DNA of 64,000 nt, from positions 1 to 64,000 of the forward strand of contig VRZD01000017.1 of assembly GCA_016743235.1 (NCBI GenBank), given 5' to 3'. The notes under the pieces are model-generated. The model was not told the DNA's origin. It made no database searches and saw only the letters and a program-made list of their open reading frames with translations. Origin of the DNA: Pantanalinema sp. GBBB05. GTDB taxonomy: Bacteria > Cyanobacteriota > Cyanobacteriia > Leptolyngbyales > Leptolyngbyaceae. This document shows positions 46,590 through 56,453 of the stretch, piece by piece. Each line of letters begins with the position of its first letter. Position 1 is the first letter of the stretch. The position numbers and the translations under genes are program-made.

Positions 46590-47468
46590 CTAGACCAACC
46601 CTTTGAGGGTCGCTAATTGCGATCGCAGGCTAGGGGGCGCATAGCCCAATCCGAAAGCTTTGGAGCTATCTAAGGAGACGTCAGCAGGACGGGGAGCTGC
46701 CAGGTTCACGTCCTGTTGGCGACAGGCTCGTAAGCCGGTGGTCGGTAGTTCTAGTATCTCGACCATCAACTGCCCAAATTCATAACGAGACAGGCGGTCT
46801 TTCCCGCCCAAATGTAGAATTCCTTGAACGTCCTGCTGCAAGGCGAGTAGCAGCCCTTGTACCGCTATAGTGCCGCTAACTGGAGTGCGAAATTCATCAA
46901 CAAATAGCTTTAATTCCTGTTCAGCCCGTAGGGTTTGCAGAAATGGTTGCAGAAAACTACTTGCCGTCGGTGGAGCTGCCCCAAACAATAATGGCATCCG
47001 ACAAATGGCAGTCAGCGGATACCGCTCTAACATTAGTTGTTCGGCTAAGGCTTTTTGCTCACCATAGTGATTGATCGGTGAGACGGGATCCGTTTCTCGA
47101 TAGGGAGGATTGCGCCCATCAAACACTAGGTCTGTGGAGGTGAAGACGCAGGGTACTTGGAAATCGGCACACAATCCAGCCATATTCCCAGCAGCCGTGA
47201 CATTGATGGCATAAGCCTGCTCGGGTTGCTGTTGGCAGATATTGGCAGCAGATTGAGCCGCTAAATGCATCACGGCATCGGGTTGAATTTGTTGAAACAG
47301 TGCTCGTAACTGGGAGAAGTCGGTTAGATCTGCCTGAATCGCTGTGACATACGGGTGAGCGATCGTCCGCGATCGCCCAATGCCATAAACCTGCCAATCA
47401 GCTGCGGCAAGCTGACAAAGGTTCCACCCCAGAAATCCACTAGCTCCAGTGACAAGAAGATTCGGCAT
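46590..47468 (-). CDS. Sugar-nucleotide reductase-like protein (RmlD type SDR)
   Basis: A 292-residue extended short-chain dehydrogenase. The NAD-binding motif VTGASGFLGWNL opens it, and FTSTDLVFDGRNPPYRETDPVSPINHYGEQKALAE contains the Ser/Tyr/Lys-type pattern (STD... YGEQK) of the dTDP-4-dehydrorhamnose reductase group. It is likely a reductase or epimerase of nucleotide sugars; rml genes are not adjacent, so substrate is uncertain. It follows the response regulator/kinase gene by five bases on the same strand. Confidence 0.82.
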   Translation of the reverse strand: MPNLLVTGASGFLGWNLCQLAAADWQVYGIGRSRTIAHPYVTAIQADLTDFSQLRALFQQIQPDAVMHLAAQSAANICQQQPEQAYAINVTAAGNMAGLCADFQVPCVFTSTDLVFDGRNPPYRETDPVSPINHYGEQKALAEQLMLERYPLTAICRMPLLFGAAPPTASSFLQPFLQTLRAEQELKLFVDEFRTPVSGTIAVQGLLLALQQDVQGILHLGGKDRLSRYEFGQLMVEILELPTTGLRACRQQDVNLAAPRPADVSLDSSKAFGLGYAPPSLRSQLATLKGLV

Positions 47469-47473
47469 GCAGG

Positions 47474-48940
47474 TTAGGTTGAGGCTTGCTGAATGGGTAG
47501 TTTAATCCAAAATTCTGCCCCATGTCCCAGTTCTGAGACACAACCAATCTCACCGTGATGTTTTTCGGTAATGATTTGGTGGCTGATGGATAGCCCTAAA
47601 CCGGTGCCTTTGCCGATCGGTTTTGTGGTGAAAAATGGGTCGAATAGGCGATTTCTGACCGCTTCCGGTATTCCTGCCCCATTGTCACGAATTTTGATAC
47701 TGACCAATTGCTCTTCAGTGATTTCTGTATGAATCACGATTTGGCTGGGTTTTGCTCGGGCAGCTTCGGGCGATCGCTGACTGTCGTAGCTTTCCAACGC
47801 ATCGATCGCGTTACTGAGGAGGTTCATAAACACCTGATTCAGTTGCCCGGCATAACACTCAATTAACGGTAATTCGCCGTATTCCTTAATGATTTGAATT
47901 TCAGGATGATCTGGTCGGGCTTTCAAACGGTTATGCAGAATCAATAGGGTGCTATCTATGCCTTCATGAATGTCTACCGCCTTGAACTCAGCCTCATCTA
48001 AGCGCGAGAAATTTCGCAGCGATAGCACAATTTGGCGAATCCGTTCCACCCCCAACTTCATCGAGCCAACTAACTTGGGCATATCTTCCAGCAAGAACTC
48101 TACATCCATCTCATCCATCTGTTCCTGGAGGGCGGAAACAGGCTGAGGATAATGCTGTTGAAATAAGTGAGCGAATTTCAGCAAATTCTCACTGTATTCG
48201 CTGATATGCATCAAATTGCCATAAATGAAATTGACTGGATTATTAATCTCATGGGCAACCCCGGCAACGAGTTGTCCCAGGCTGGATAACTTTTCACTTT
48301 GAATAAGTTGAATTTGGGCTTGTTGTAGGTTATGTAAGGCTTGAGATAGTTCAGCCGTGCGGTCTTCAACCCGTTGTTCGAGCTCTTGTGTCAGTTGTTG
48401 TAGTGCTTGTTCGGCGATCGTGCGTTCAGTAACTTCTTGCTTCAGTAGGGTATTTTGTTGTTCTAATGTTCTCGCTAAGTAGCGCAGTTTCAGATGCAAT
48501 TTCACCCGCGCTAACACTTCTTCCTGTTGAAACGGCTTGGTAATATAATCCACCGCTCCTAACGTTAAACCGCGCACTTTATCACTACTATCGGATAAAG
48601 CTGTCATAAAGATGATGGGGATATCTTGAGTCGCAGGATTGGCTTTTAACCGCTGGCAGGTTTCAAAGCCATCAATTCCTGGCATCATCACATCCAGCAA
48701 GATTAAATCTGGTGGGTAATAGTTAATTTGCTCGATCGCGCTTTCCCCATCTACTGCAACTGCTGTTTCATAGCCAAAGTGAGACAAGGCATTCGATAGC
48801 ACTTCTAAGTTAGTAGGGTTATCATCGACTACCAAAACCACCCCTAGCTCTTTTGCTGTCGGTGTAGTGTTCCACATATCTGAAATCTGCGATACCGCAG
48901 GATGGTTGGGGTAAATGAGAGGGTTCATAATAGCCACCAA
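47474..48940 (-). CDS. Response regulator with histidine kinase domain
   Basis: A 488-residue protein: receiver (about residues 32-150; VVLVVDDNPTNL, phosphoacceptor Asp in LILLDVMMPGIDG, Lys in YITKPFQ), a coiled-coil linker of about 65 residues (TLEQQNTLLKQEVTERTI), a HisKA dimer helix with His in VAGVAHEINNPVNF, and a HATPase domain with KIRDNGAGIP and GKGTGLGLSI. It can take a phosphoryl group on its receiver and phosphorylate a partner. It follows the hybrid kinase by three bases, so they are one transcript. Confidence 0.93.
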   Translation of the reverse strand: MVAIMNPLIYPNHPAVSQISDMWNTTPTAKELGVVLVVDDNPTNLEVLSNALSHFGYETAVAVDGESAIEQINYYPPDLILLDVMMPGIDGFETCQRLKANPATQDIPIIFMTALSDSSDKVRGLTLGAVDYITKPFQQEEVLARVKLHLKLRYLARTLEQQNTLLKQEVTERTIAEQALQQLTQELEQRVEDRTAELSQALHNLQQAQIQLIQSEKLSSLGQLVAGVAHEINNPVNFIYGNLMHISEYSENLLKFAHLFQQHYPQPVSALQEQMDEMDVEFLLEDMPKLVGSMKLGVERIRQIVLSLRNFSRLDEAEFKAVDIHEGIDSTLLILHNRLKARPDHPEIQIIKEYGELPLIECYAGQLNQVFMNLLSNAIDALESYDSQRSPEAARAKPSQIVIHTEITEEQLVSIKIRDNGAGIPEAVRNRLFDPFFTTKPIGKGTGLGLSISHQIITEKHHGEIGCVSELGHGAEFWIKLPIQQAST

Positions 48941-48943
48941 TTT

Positions 48944-51613
48944 TTAGCAATCGGATAAATAAGATTTGAGTAATTCGCGAATTTTTTGAATTTGGAACCC
49001 TTTAGCCAGTTGTTGAATCTGTTGGGTAAAGGGTCGCAGCTTGACATCGGTCTGTTCTAGCTGGTCTAAGGCTTCCACTAACGCTTTTAGCCGTCCTTTC
49101 ATAGCCAAATCTAGTAAGTGTGAGAGGTCGGCGGCAGGTGGAGGCATAATCTCGTTAGGGACGATCGTGTGATCGTCATCCATCTGTAACGTTGTCCGCG
49201 TCTCAAACGGCTGTTCGTATATCCAGTCCAATTTGAGGTGCTGTTGCAGAATGCGGAATAACTCCTCTGCCTGAACTGGCTTGGCTAAAAAGGCATCACC
49301 GCCTGCATCCAAATATTGCCGTTGATCCTGAGCAAAGACATTGGCAGAAGACACGACGATCGTTCGATTGAGTAATTCCGGAGCTTGCCGTAACCGCCGT
49401 ACCAGTTCCAATTTCTGCATACCGTGCACATAAGGCTCGGTAATGATTAAGTTGGGTTGATGAATCACAGCTTGATGGAGCGCATCGAGACTACTATCTG
49501 CTGCCAAAAGTTCAAACCCCAGAGGTTCCAGCAGGTTCAGGACCACAGAGCGATTTTCCCATTTGTCATCCACCACCAAAATTTTTTGTCTGGTGCCCCT
49601 GTACCCGACAATGCGCTGTTGTGCTACCTTTGTGGCGCTTTGTGCCCATTCCATCGCTTCCTGTAGTTCAACATCTAGCCAGAAGATGCTGCCTTCGCCA
49701 GGGTAACTCTTGACGTTTAAGGTTGACCCCATTATCTGCACAATCCGTTGACTGATGGCTAATCCCAGCCCTGTGCCTTCAGACTGCTGCTGTCGATCGC
49801 CCAGTTGTTCAAATGGTAGAAAGATCTTTTCCAATTGCGCTGAATTGATGCCAACGCCTGTATCCTCCACCTGAAACCGGATTGCCACCTGGGATTGTGG
49901 GGATTGTGGGTTAACAGCTGACTGATCAGCTGACGCTGTAGGAGTTTCTAGGCGATTCACTCTAAAGGTGACGCTACCGTGCTCTGTAAACTTGATTGCA
50001 TTTCCTAGCAAGTTAATTAATACTTGCCGCAGGCGCTTTTCATCCGCACAAACCCCGATCGGTAAGTCGGGCGCAAATTGATAGGTAAACGTCAATCCCT
50101 TTTGTTCAGCCCGGACATGACAGAGTTCTGCTACCCCTTGTAAAAATGACGGAAAGTGAAATTCCGTTGGGCAGAGTTCCAGTTTACGAGCTTCAATTTT
50201 GGCTAGGTCTAACACATCATTGATCAAGGTCAGCAGATGCTTGCCACATTGATGAATAATGCTGATGCCATGTAAATCTTTAGCGCTGATCGCTGGCGAT
50301 CGCTCCAGAATTTGCACGTAGCCAAGAATGCCATTGAGTGGTGTTCGCAACTCGTGACTCATGTTGGCTAGAAACTCACTTTTGGCACTATTGGCGGCAT
50401 CTGCGGCTTCTTTCGCTTCCTTGAGTTCAGCGGTGCGACGTTCTACCCGACGTTCTAGTTCTTCATTGGTTTTCTCCAGAGTGCGGAATGATTCCTGCAA
50501 CTGCCGAGTCATTTTGTTAAACGATGTTGCCAGTACGCCTAATTCATTGTTGGATTGTGTTTCTACCTGCACATCTAGATTGCCATCGCTAATGTCAGCT
50601 GCCGCCGTTGTGAGTTTGCGTAAGGGTGAAATAATCCGGCGAGATAGCACGAAGCCTAATCCGGCTGCCACAACAGTTGCCATACCCAATGCTGCTGCCG
50701 TTACCCAAATCGACTGACGGACGGGGGCGTAAGCTTCGGCGGTGGGTAATTCAACGACAACCCGCCAGTAGGTGCTGCGTACGGGGGCAGCGGCTCCCAA
50801 GACCTCATACTGCTGGAGACCCTGGTATACGCTTGGGGGAGTCGCTCGGGATAACGATAGTTTTTGCACAAAGGGGCGATCGGAAATATCTTCTAATTCA
50901 AACCGAGCATCTTGTTGAGTTCTGGCTTTAGCAATCACCACATTGCGATGGTCAATCACATAGGTATAGCCAGTTTTGCCAACTTCAGTTTTAGAGACGA
51001 CAAAGTCAAGGAAACGCAGGTTGACTTTTGCGATTAATACACCATCGACTCGATCCTGCTGGTTGCGGATGGGGACTGCCAGAGTCGTGACGAGATTACC
51101 ATCTGCCCCAAATTCCACGCTGTCCACGAAATCTTCTTGCTCATGAAAGGTTTTGTGAAATAGGGGTGTTCCAGCAAGGCTACTGAGGCGCAACTGACCA
51201 TAGGGTGAAACAACCGAAACTGGAGTGCCTTGCCGATCGACGATCGCCACCATCTCATAGGCATCATTGTTCCGGGTTAAACCTTCCAGTAACGTCTGCT
51301 GGAGTTCGGGAGATAGAGCCGTTAAGCCCCGGAGCCTAGCAAGATAGTTCAGCTTGCGCATCAAGTCATCCATGTAGGCGTTGATGGTTTCGGCAGCGGC
51401 TCGCGAGCGTTCTTGCTGTAATAACTGGGACTGTTTTTCTTGAGTCCGATTGCTAGAGTAAATCAGGATGCCACCTGTGATTAGCAAGCTAGAGACCACC
51501 AGGCAAACGAGACCAAAACAGAGTTGATTCGCGATCGACGCCCGCCACAATTTACGAGTTGGGCGGTATACAGTGACAAGTTTTGCCAAGGGATTGTGAG
51601 AGGCTGAAGGCAC
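48944..51613 (-). CDS. Hybrid histidine kinase with periplasmic dCache-like sensor
   Basis: An 889-residue membrane kinase: helix about 29-50, a periplasmic sensor about 60-295 (dCache-like), second helix about 298-325, HAMP about 327-380, HisKA with His420 in ANMSHELRTPLNG, HATPase domain with VEDTGVGI and GTGLGLAIS, and a C-terminal receiver (about 680-800). In the receiver the acidic pair VVDDKWEN and the late Lys (LAKPVQ) are present, but the usual phosphoacceptor Asp is replaced by Glu726 (NLIITEPYVHGM). The final 80 residues are helical. The gene is downstream of the BMP lipoprotein gene and is probably co-transcribed with it. Confidence 0.92.
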   Translation of the reverse strand: MPSASHNPLAKLVTVYRPTRKLWRASIANQLCFGLVCLVVSSLLITGGILIYSSNRTQEKQSQLLQQERSRAAAETINAYMDDLMRKLNYLARLRGLTALSPELQQTLLEGLTRNNDAYEMVAIVDRQGTPVSVVSPYGQLRLSSLAGTPLFHKTFHEQEDFVDSVEFGADGNLVTTLAVPIRNQQDRVDGVLIAKVNLRFLDFVVSKTEVGKTGYTYVIDHRNVVIAKARTQQDARFELEDISDRPFVQKLSLSRATPPSVYQGLQQYEVLGAAAPVRSTYWRVVVELPTAEAYAPVRQSIWVTAAALGMATVVAAGLGFVLSRRIISPLRKLTTAAADISDGNLDVQVETQSNNELGVLATSFNKMTRQLQESFRTLEKTNEELERRVERRTAELKEAKEAADAANSAKSEFLANMSHELRTPLNGILGYVQILERSPAISAKDLHGISIIHQCGKHLLTLINDVLDLAKIEARKLELCPTEFHFPSFLQGVAELCHVRAEQKGLTFTYQFAPDLPIGVCADEKRLRQVLINLLGNAIKFTEHGSVTFRVNRLETPTASADQSAVNPQSPQSQVAIRFQVEDTGVGINSAQLEKIFLPFEQLGDRQQQSEGTGLGLAISQRIVQIMGSTLNVKSYPGEGSIFWLDVELQEAMEWAQSATKVAQQRIVGYRGTRQKILVVDDKWENRSVVLNLLEPLGFELLAADSSLDALHQAVIHQPNLIITEPYVHGMQKLELVRRLRQAPELLNRTIVVSSANVFAQDQRQYLDAGGDAFLAKPVQAEELFRILQQHLKLDWIYEQPFETRTTLQMDDDHTIVPNEIMPPPAADLSHLLDLAMKGRLKALVEALDQLEQTDVKLRPFTQQIQQLAKGFQIQKIRELLKSYLSDC

Positions 51614-51711
51614 GAAACTCTCCTCCTACAATACGGAACTAACAACTAAACAAACCACGACCCCGATTAAGGCAGGAGATGCAAGGAAATCTGCTGGCTT
51701 GCGTTGCTTAT

Positions 51712-52710
51712 CTATAAGGAAACGTCAATCTTTCCAGTCACGATTTCGGCTTTGATCTGATTGACGGTCGCTTCTTCTTCTGAAGTTAGTGTGCCCCGAA
51801 ACGGAGCTAAATCTTGTACCCCTTCTCGCAATCCAAACTTGTATTGTTTGCCTTCCCAGCGTCCCTGCCGAACTAAGGTTGCACCTTGAAGCAATAGTTC
51901 GGGTACTTGTTGTATGCCACTGGTAAGGACAGTGCCAGGAGCCAGGTTATAGCAATCTTCTACCCAACCGATCGTATGAATCTGTCGCTCTTTTGCCAGT
52001 TGATGAATGGCGGCTCCGGCATGTTCGGCTCGAACTAATAGGACATCGCTACCGGTCTGAATTTGCGTCTGTGCGACTGCTTGAGCCGTGGCGGGATCAC
52101 TGTTTGCTCCTAGCCACTGAATATTGACTTGAATATTCGGTTGAATAGCCTTAGCTCCACGTTCAAATAAGATGGCAACTTCTTTAGCTGCTGTTGACTC
52201 TATCCCGCCAATAAATGAAATTTTATGAGTTTGGGATTTCAATGCCGCGATCGTGCCGGATAAATAGCCTAATTCACCATTTCTAAAAGATAGGCTACCC
52301 AAATTGAAATTGTTGCCAGGATAGGATTCCAGTACAGCAAATTTGGTGCGGGGAAATTGCTTGGCGATCGCCTCTAAAGCGGGAATATAATTACCACTTT
52401 GACCTAAGATAAAATCAAATCCCTGTTCAGCATACTGCCGAAAAGTATTTTCGAGCTGAATACTGGTCTGATGATCAACTCCACTGGTATAGGCGCTTTC
52501 AGCAATCAATTGTTTCTCAATCAGTTGCAAGCCTTGGTAAGTTGATTGACCCCAACTATGGTCGTTAATTTCACCGGGTAAAATGGCAGCAACTTTGAAA
52601 TTACTAACAGTTTGCCGCTCTTGTTCTCCGCCAATTCCACCACAACTGACTATCACACAGGTCAGAATAGCTAGAATCAAGTACTTGGTCAGGGTAGTGA
52701 GTTTCAACAT
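51712..52710 (-). CDS. BMP family periplasmic binding lipoprotein
   Basis: A 332-residue substrate-binding protein. A lipoprotein signal sequence (LILAILTCVIVSC) ends at Cys23. The mature part matches the BMP/Med (PnrA-like) family: AAILPGEINDHSWGQSTYQGLQ, FAVLESYPGNNFNLGSLSFRNGELGYLSGT, and ISFIGGIESTAAKEVA. Such proteins often bind purine nucleosides for an ABC importer. No permease or ATPase gene is near; the downstream neighbours are sensor kinases, so it may act as a ligand-bound sensor partner, which is inference. Confidence 0.9.
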   Translation of the reverse strand: MLKLTTLTKYLILAILTCVIVSCGGIGGEQERQTVSNFKVAAILPGEINDHSWGQSTYQGLQLIEKQLIAESAYTSGVDHQTSIQLENTFRQYAEQGFDFILGQSGNYIPALEAIAKQFPRTKFAVLESYPGNNFNLGSLSFRNGELGYLSGTIAALKSQTHKISFIGGIESTAAKEVAILFERGAKAIQPNIQVNIQWLGANSDPATAQAVAQTQIQTGSDVLLVRAEHAGAAIHQLAKERQIHTIGWVEDCYNLAPGTVLTSGIQQVPELLLQGATLVRQGRWEGKQYKFGLREGVQDLAPFRGTLTSEEEATVNQIKAEIVTGKIDVSL

Positions 52711-52829
52711 GCCAGCTTTGGGTGAGCAACAATGATGGGGCTGGATAGTTTGACTCTAGGCGGATGAAAAAGAAGTTACCTCAGCAATTTCCGGGAAGTT
52801 TCGTACACAGAACGTTACCAGGGTCGGTG

Positions 52830-54137
52830 CTATCCGGAGTATGAACCGGGTAGAAAGATGTTTTTGGGTAAAGCGGCATGGCAGCCCTGGCGGATATCCA
52901 CGACCTGGGTCACAGTAAAATCGACTCCAGTAGAAATTAGGCTATAGGCTTCATCCGCACTGATTTTTTTCTTGTTCTGAAGAAAATCCAGCATTTGTTC
53001 GGCACTTTGCCGCATGGCTTTGTTCAAATCTTCGTTAAATCCATGGGTAATCCAGTGCGATTCGGTTTCTAGCAGCGGATTTGTGATGGGAAAATCCTTC
53101 AGAATAAAAATCTGCAAGAACGCATTGAGGGAGGCTTCGATCGCCGTACCATTTAATTCGGCATCTCCCTGTGCCATATGGGGATCACCAACAAAGAAAT
53201 TGGCGCCTTTGTTAAAGACTGGATAATACATAGTGGCTCCAGCGCCAATTCGCCAATTGTCAATATTGCCGCCAAACGGACCTGGTGGAATACTATTAAT
53301 CCGCCCACTTTCGGCTGGAGCTACTCCCATGACGCCAAAGTGTGGTCTCATGGGAATGGCAACTCTTGCTTTAAAGGGTTGGCGGGCACCTTTGTCTGGT
53401 TCGGTAATGAATCCCGGTTTATTGTAGAGTGGTAAGCCTTTGAAGTCGTAGCCAAAGATGGGTTGTGCCCATCCTGCTAGGGCATCCAGTTTGTAGATTG
53501 TGATGCGTTCTTTTTTGAAGGTGTTGTATAAATAGCCCCAGTGTGCCGCGGCATTGCTGCCGTAGGGTAAGCGGGGCTGGGTGTTCAAAATCCGTACCAT
53601 TAGGGTATCGCCAGGTTCTGCACCTTTGACTGCGATCGGCCCGGTCATAATATGTACCCCAGGACCTCGATCGGTTAATTTTTCATAGACCTCTCGTACC
53701 CCATCATCCATGAGTAAATCGGGGGCATCTCCGGCATGGTGAGTTAAGGCTTCTACATAAACAATGTCACCGGATTCGATCGTCAAAATGGGTGGCAATG
53801 TTTTATCAAAAAAGCCCCAAAAACAGGTTTTGGATGTGGCCTTTAAAGTATGAAAATTGCCAGCACTGCGGATAGCTTCGGCGACAACGGGCATTTCTTG
53901 TTTGGCTTCTTCGCGATCGCGAGATACACCTTGAGTGCAGCTTGTGGTGATGGCGGCTAAGGCACCCGCAGACGCTAGAAAGGCACGGCGAGATTGGCGA
54001 GAGAGATATTGTGGATGCTCGTCTAAAAACTGCTCATTACTCTGTTCGTCGCTTTCCGGGTGTAATGGCTCTGTATGGGTTGGATCAGGACTATGGGAGG
54101 AGCAGGATTCTGAGTGTTGATGCTCATGGTCAGCCAT
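52830..54137 (-). CDS. Acetamidase/formamidase family protein with Tat signal
   Basis: A 435-residue FmdA_AmdA hydrolase. A His-rich N-terminal 45 residues precede a Tat signal with the twin arginine at 50-51 (SRQSRRAFLASAGALA), ending at Cys67, so it is probably exported folded and perhaps lipid-anchored. The mature part has VYVEALTHHAGDAPDL, GVHIMTGPIAVKGAEPGDTL, and FNKGANFFVGDPHMAQGDAELNGTAIEASL, typical of the amide hydrolase family. Substrate is a short amide, not identified. The BMP gene begins 119 bases downstream on the same strand. Confidence 0.88.
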   Translation of the reverse strand: MADHEHQHSESCSSHSPDPTHTEPLHPESDEQSNEQFLDEHPQYLSRQSRRAFLASAGALAAITTSCTQGVSRDREEAKQEMPVVAEAIRSAGNFHTLKATSKTCFWGFFDKTLPPILTIESGDIVYVEALTHHAGDAPDLLMDDGVREVYEKLTDRGPGVHIMTGPIAVKGAEPGDTLMVRILNTQPRLPYGSNAAAHWGYLYNTFKKERITIYKLDALAGWAQPIFGYDFKGLPLYNKPGFITEPDKGARQPFKARVAIPMRPHFGVMGVAPAESGRINSIPPGPFGGNIDNWRIGAGATMYYPVFNKGANFFVGDPHMAQGDAELNGTAIEASLNAFLQIFILKDFPITNPLLETESHWITHGFNEDLNKAMRQSAEQMLDFLQNKKKISADEAYSLISTGVDFTVTQVVDIRQGCHAALPKNIFLPGSYSG

Positions 54138-54434
54138 AGGAGATTCCGGGAATATAGATCATCAAGAATGACTGTCCCACACTTACAAAAAGTAGAACGA
54201 TCGCTGTAACAATTCCACGAAAAATGTTTTCTAAAACAATTCGATTACAACGCTCTGCAAAGCTTTCTTTCTACTTGTAATTAAATGTAAAGGAATCCCA
54301 AACTATCTTGGCAAGATCGATCGCAAATTCAGATTTCTGCGTTGGGCAACTAGATGAATTCTATGGCAAATAGTAGGTCACTTTCAGAATATATTGGGCA
54401 TAATTGTAGCTAAATTTACAAGAGCTAAGGTTGT
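54138..54434. other. Intergenic gap, no feature recognised
   Basis: About 300 bases between minus-strand genes, probably holding the promoter of the amidase gene. AT-rich (for example TTTTCTAAAACAATTCGATTACAA). No RNA or small protein is supported. Confidence 0.35.
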
Positions 54435-55223
54435 CTAGGCTCCCATCCCCGAGTATTGCCGCAAGCCTTTTTGCCATAACCAGCGGCAGATTAGGAAAAA
54501 CCCAGTGCTCCAACCTAATATCACCAGTAAACCGCGACCAAAATCCACCGGTAGACCCACAAGTAAGCTAGCAGGAAAATAGATTAAGTAAGGAAATGGT
54601 GTCCATAGGACAATTTCTCGCATGAACGGTGGAAATTGCTCAAGTGGGGCAATCATCCCGGACAGAAATAAATAGAACAAAAAAGAAAACTGCTCCAAAG
54701 CACTGGCTCGCTCAATCCAAAAAGCAAACATTGCCAGCGTATACTGCATCAGAAACCGGAGCGTAAATGCCAAGATAATGGCGATCGCAAATCTAGAAAG
54801 ATTACCGAAACTGGGAATCCAGAATGCGTTGGGATACAGCCAGAAAAACAGTGCAAGTAGCCCAAAAGCAAATGGTAAACGGGCAAATCGCTCGGCAAAG
54901 TGTGAGGCAAAATGATGCCAAAACGGATTTAAAGGTTGCAGAAGCCGAAAAGATAGTTTACCTTCAACAATTTCCCGCTCAAACTCCCAAATTACCCAAA
55001 CCACTGTAAATTGCCGGACCATAAATACCGCAATAAAGTACCGCGCAAAGTCGATCGCACCTAAGCCAAACTGACCACTTTGTGCAGCTTGAGTCCAAAT
55101 GCCCATCAAAATAATGGGCAGGGAGCCAGACAATACCCAGAATAAAAGCTCTGCCCGGTACTCCAGCATATAGGCGTAATAAACCGACAGAATAGTGTGG
55201 GCAAGACGAAAGATCCGATGCAT
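54435..55223 (-). CDS. ABC-2 type membrane protein
   Basis: A 262-residue membrane protein with six helices (for example LFWVLSGSLPIILMGIWTQ and FSFLFYLFLSGMIAPLEQFPPFM). It belongs to the ABC-2 permease group often found with one or two relatives and an ATPase. It starts 63 bases after the end of the ATPase gene, on the same strand, so both are likely one transporter. A second permease is not found in this window. Transported substrate unknown. Confidence 0.88.
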   Translation of the reverse strand: MHRIFRLAHTILSVYYAYMLEYRAELLFWVLSGSLPIILMGIWTQAAQSGQFGLGAIDFARYFIAVFMVRQFTVVWVIWEFEREIVEGKLSFRLLQPLNPFWHHFASHFAERFARLPFAFGLLALFFWLYPNAFWIPSFGNLSRFAIAIILAFTLRFLMQYTLAMFAFWIERASALEQFSFLFYLFLSGMIAPLEQFPPFMREIVLWTPFPYLIYFPASLLVGLPVDFGRGLLVILGWSTGFFLICRWLWQKGLRQYSGMGA

Positions 55224-55286
55224 GGGATAAAGGTGGAATAAATCGTTCAGACAATTTTTGAGATATTTCTACAGTAGGCGAGCTGA

Positions 55287-56270
55287 CTAAACTACTAGTC
55301 CAGCTTTGAGAACTCGACCAATGACTTCTTCGATCGGAGGCTCGGTCACTGCCAAATCGATAACGTCCAAATCCGTGAGAATTTTGGCTACAGTCCGGGT
55401 GAGGATTTCCTGCGGTACTAAGAACCGCACGATTTGACCTTCGATCGCTTCTAATTCGGCATATAACGCTAGTTTTTCCGGTGGGTAGGGCTGTGCCAGT
55501 TCGACTTTGACTTCTCGGCAGGGCGCAAAGCGATCGACTAACCCTTCCAGACTGCCATCGTAAATCAGTTGTCCCTCATGGATCACCAAAACGCGCTGGC
55601 ACAACGCCGTGATATCTGCCATGTAGTGACTGGTCAGTAATACGGTGGCTCCATAACGCTGGTTATATTCCCGCAGAAACTCGCGGACGCTAACTTGCGC
55701 ATTGACATCCAACCCGAGCGTGGGTTCATCAAGAAACAAAACTTGGGGACGGTGAACTAATGCCGCCAGCAACTCGGCTTTCATGCGCTCTCCCAGGGAC
55801 AGTTTGCGCACGGGTTGGGTTAACTTTCCGGCTAACGCCAGCATTTCCGTCAGCTCGTCTACTTGTTGTTGAAATTGACGATCGGGAATGTTGTAAACCG
55901 CTGCATTAATCCGCAACGAATCCAGCGCGGGCAAATCCCAGATCAACTGTTGTTTCTGACCCATGACTAGGGTAATTTTTTGGAGAAATCCAGTCTTACG
56001 CTGAAATGGTGTATATCCTGCAACATTTACTCGTCCGCTGGACGGGTGAATCAAGCCAGTCAGCATTTTTAGGGTGGTTGTTTTACCTGCTCCATTGGCT
56101 CCCAGAAACCCCACTACTTCCCCTGGCTCAATTTCAAAGGAAATTGCCTGTACCGCTTTCACCTCTCGATAGGTGCGATGAAAAAAGTGCTGGACGGTAC
56201 CCTTTAATCCTGGCTCTTTGACAGCGACAGGATAGACCTTGCTTAAGTTCTCAACGACGATCGCAGACAT
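55287..56270 (-). CDS. ABC transporter ATP-binding protein
   Basis: A 327-residue ATPase with Walker A GANGAGKTT (about residues 55-63), signature KLSLGERMKAELL, Walker B VLFLDEPTLGLD, and H-loop LLTSHYM. The C-terminal 90 residues (about 235-327) form an additional domain typical of ABC-2 exporters. It powers the permease gene just downstream. Substrate unknown; relatives act in drug or glycolipid export. Confidence 0.93.
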   Translation of the reverse strand: MSAIVVENLSKVYPVAVKEPGLKGTVQHFFHRTYREVKAVQAISFEIEPGEVVGFLGANGAGKTTTLKMLTGLIHPSSGRVNVAGYTPFQRKTGFLQKITLVMGQKQQLIWDLPALDSLRINAAVYNIPDRQFQQQVDELTEMLALAGKLTQPVRKLSLGERMKAELLAALVHRPQVLFLDEPTLGLDVNAQVSVREFLREYNQRYGATVLLTSHYMADITALCQRVLVIHEGQLIYDGSLEGLVDRFAPCREVKVELAQPYPPEKLALYAELEAIEGQIVRFLVPQEILTRTVAKILTDLDVIDLAVTEPPIEEVIGRVLKAGLVV

Positions 56271-56453
56271 AGGTTGGGTTGCATCCCTAGAATTTAGCCT
56301 GGTTCGATCCTGCCACTTTTTTCTGAAATCAAGGTCTGGATTGGGGGAGATGTTTTACTGACGTAGCGAAAAGCGTAACCACCGATCGCATCCCCTATCC
56401 GAATGACACATTAGAAATACGCCCACTAAATTAATCATCTTGTGAGGAGAACT

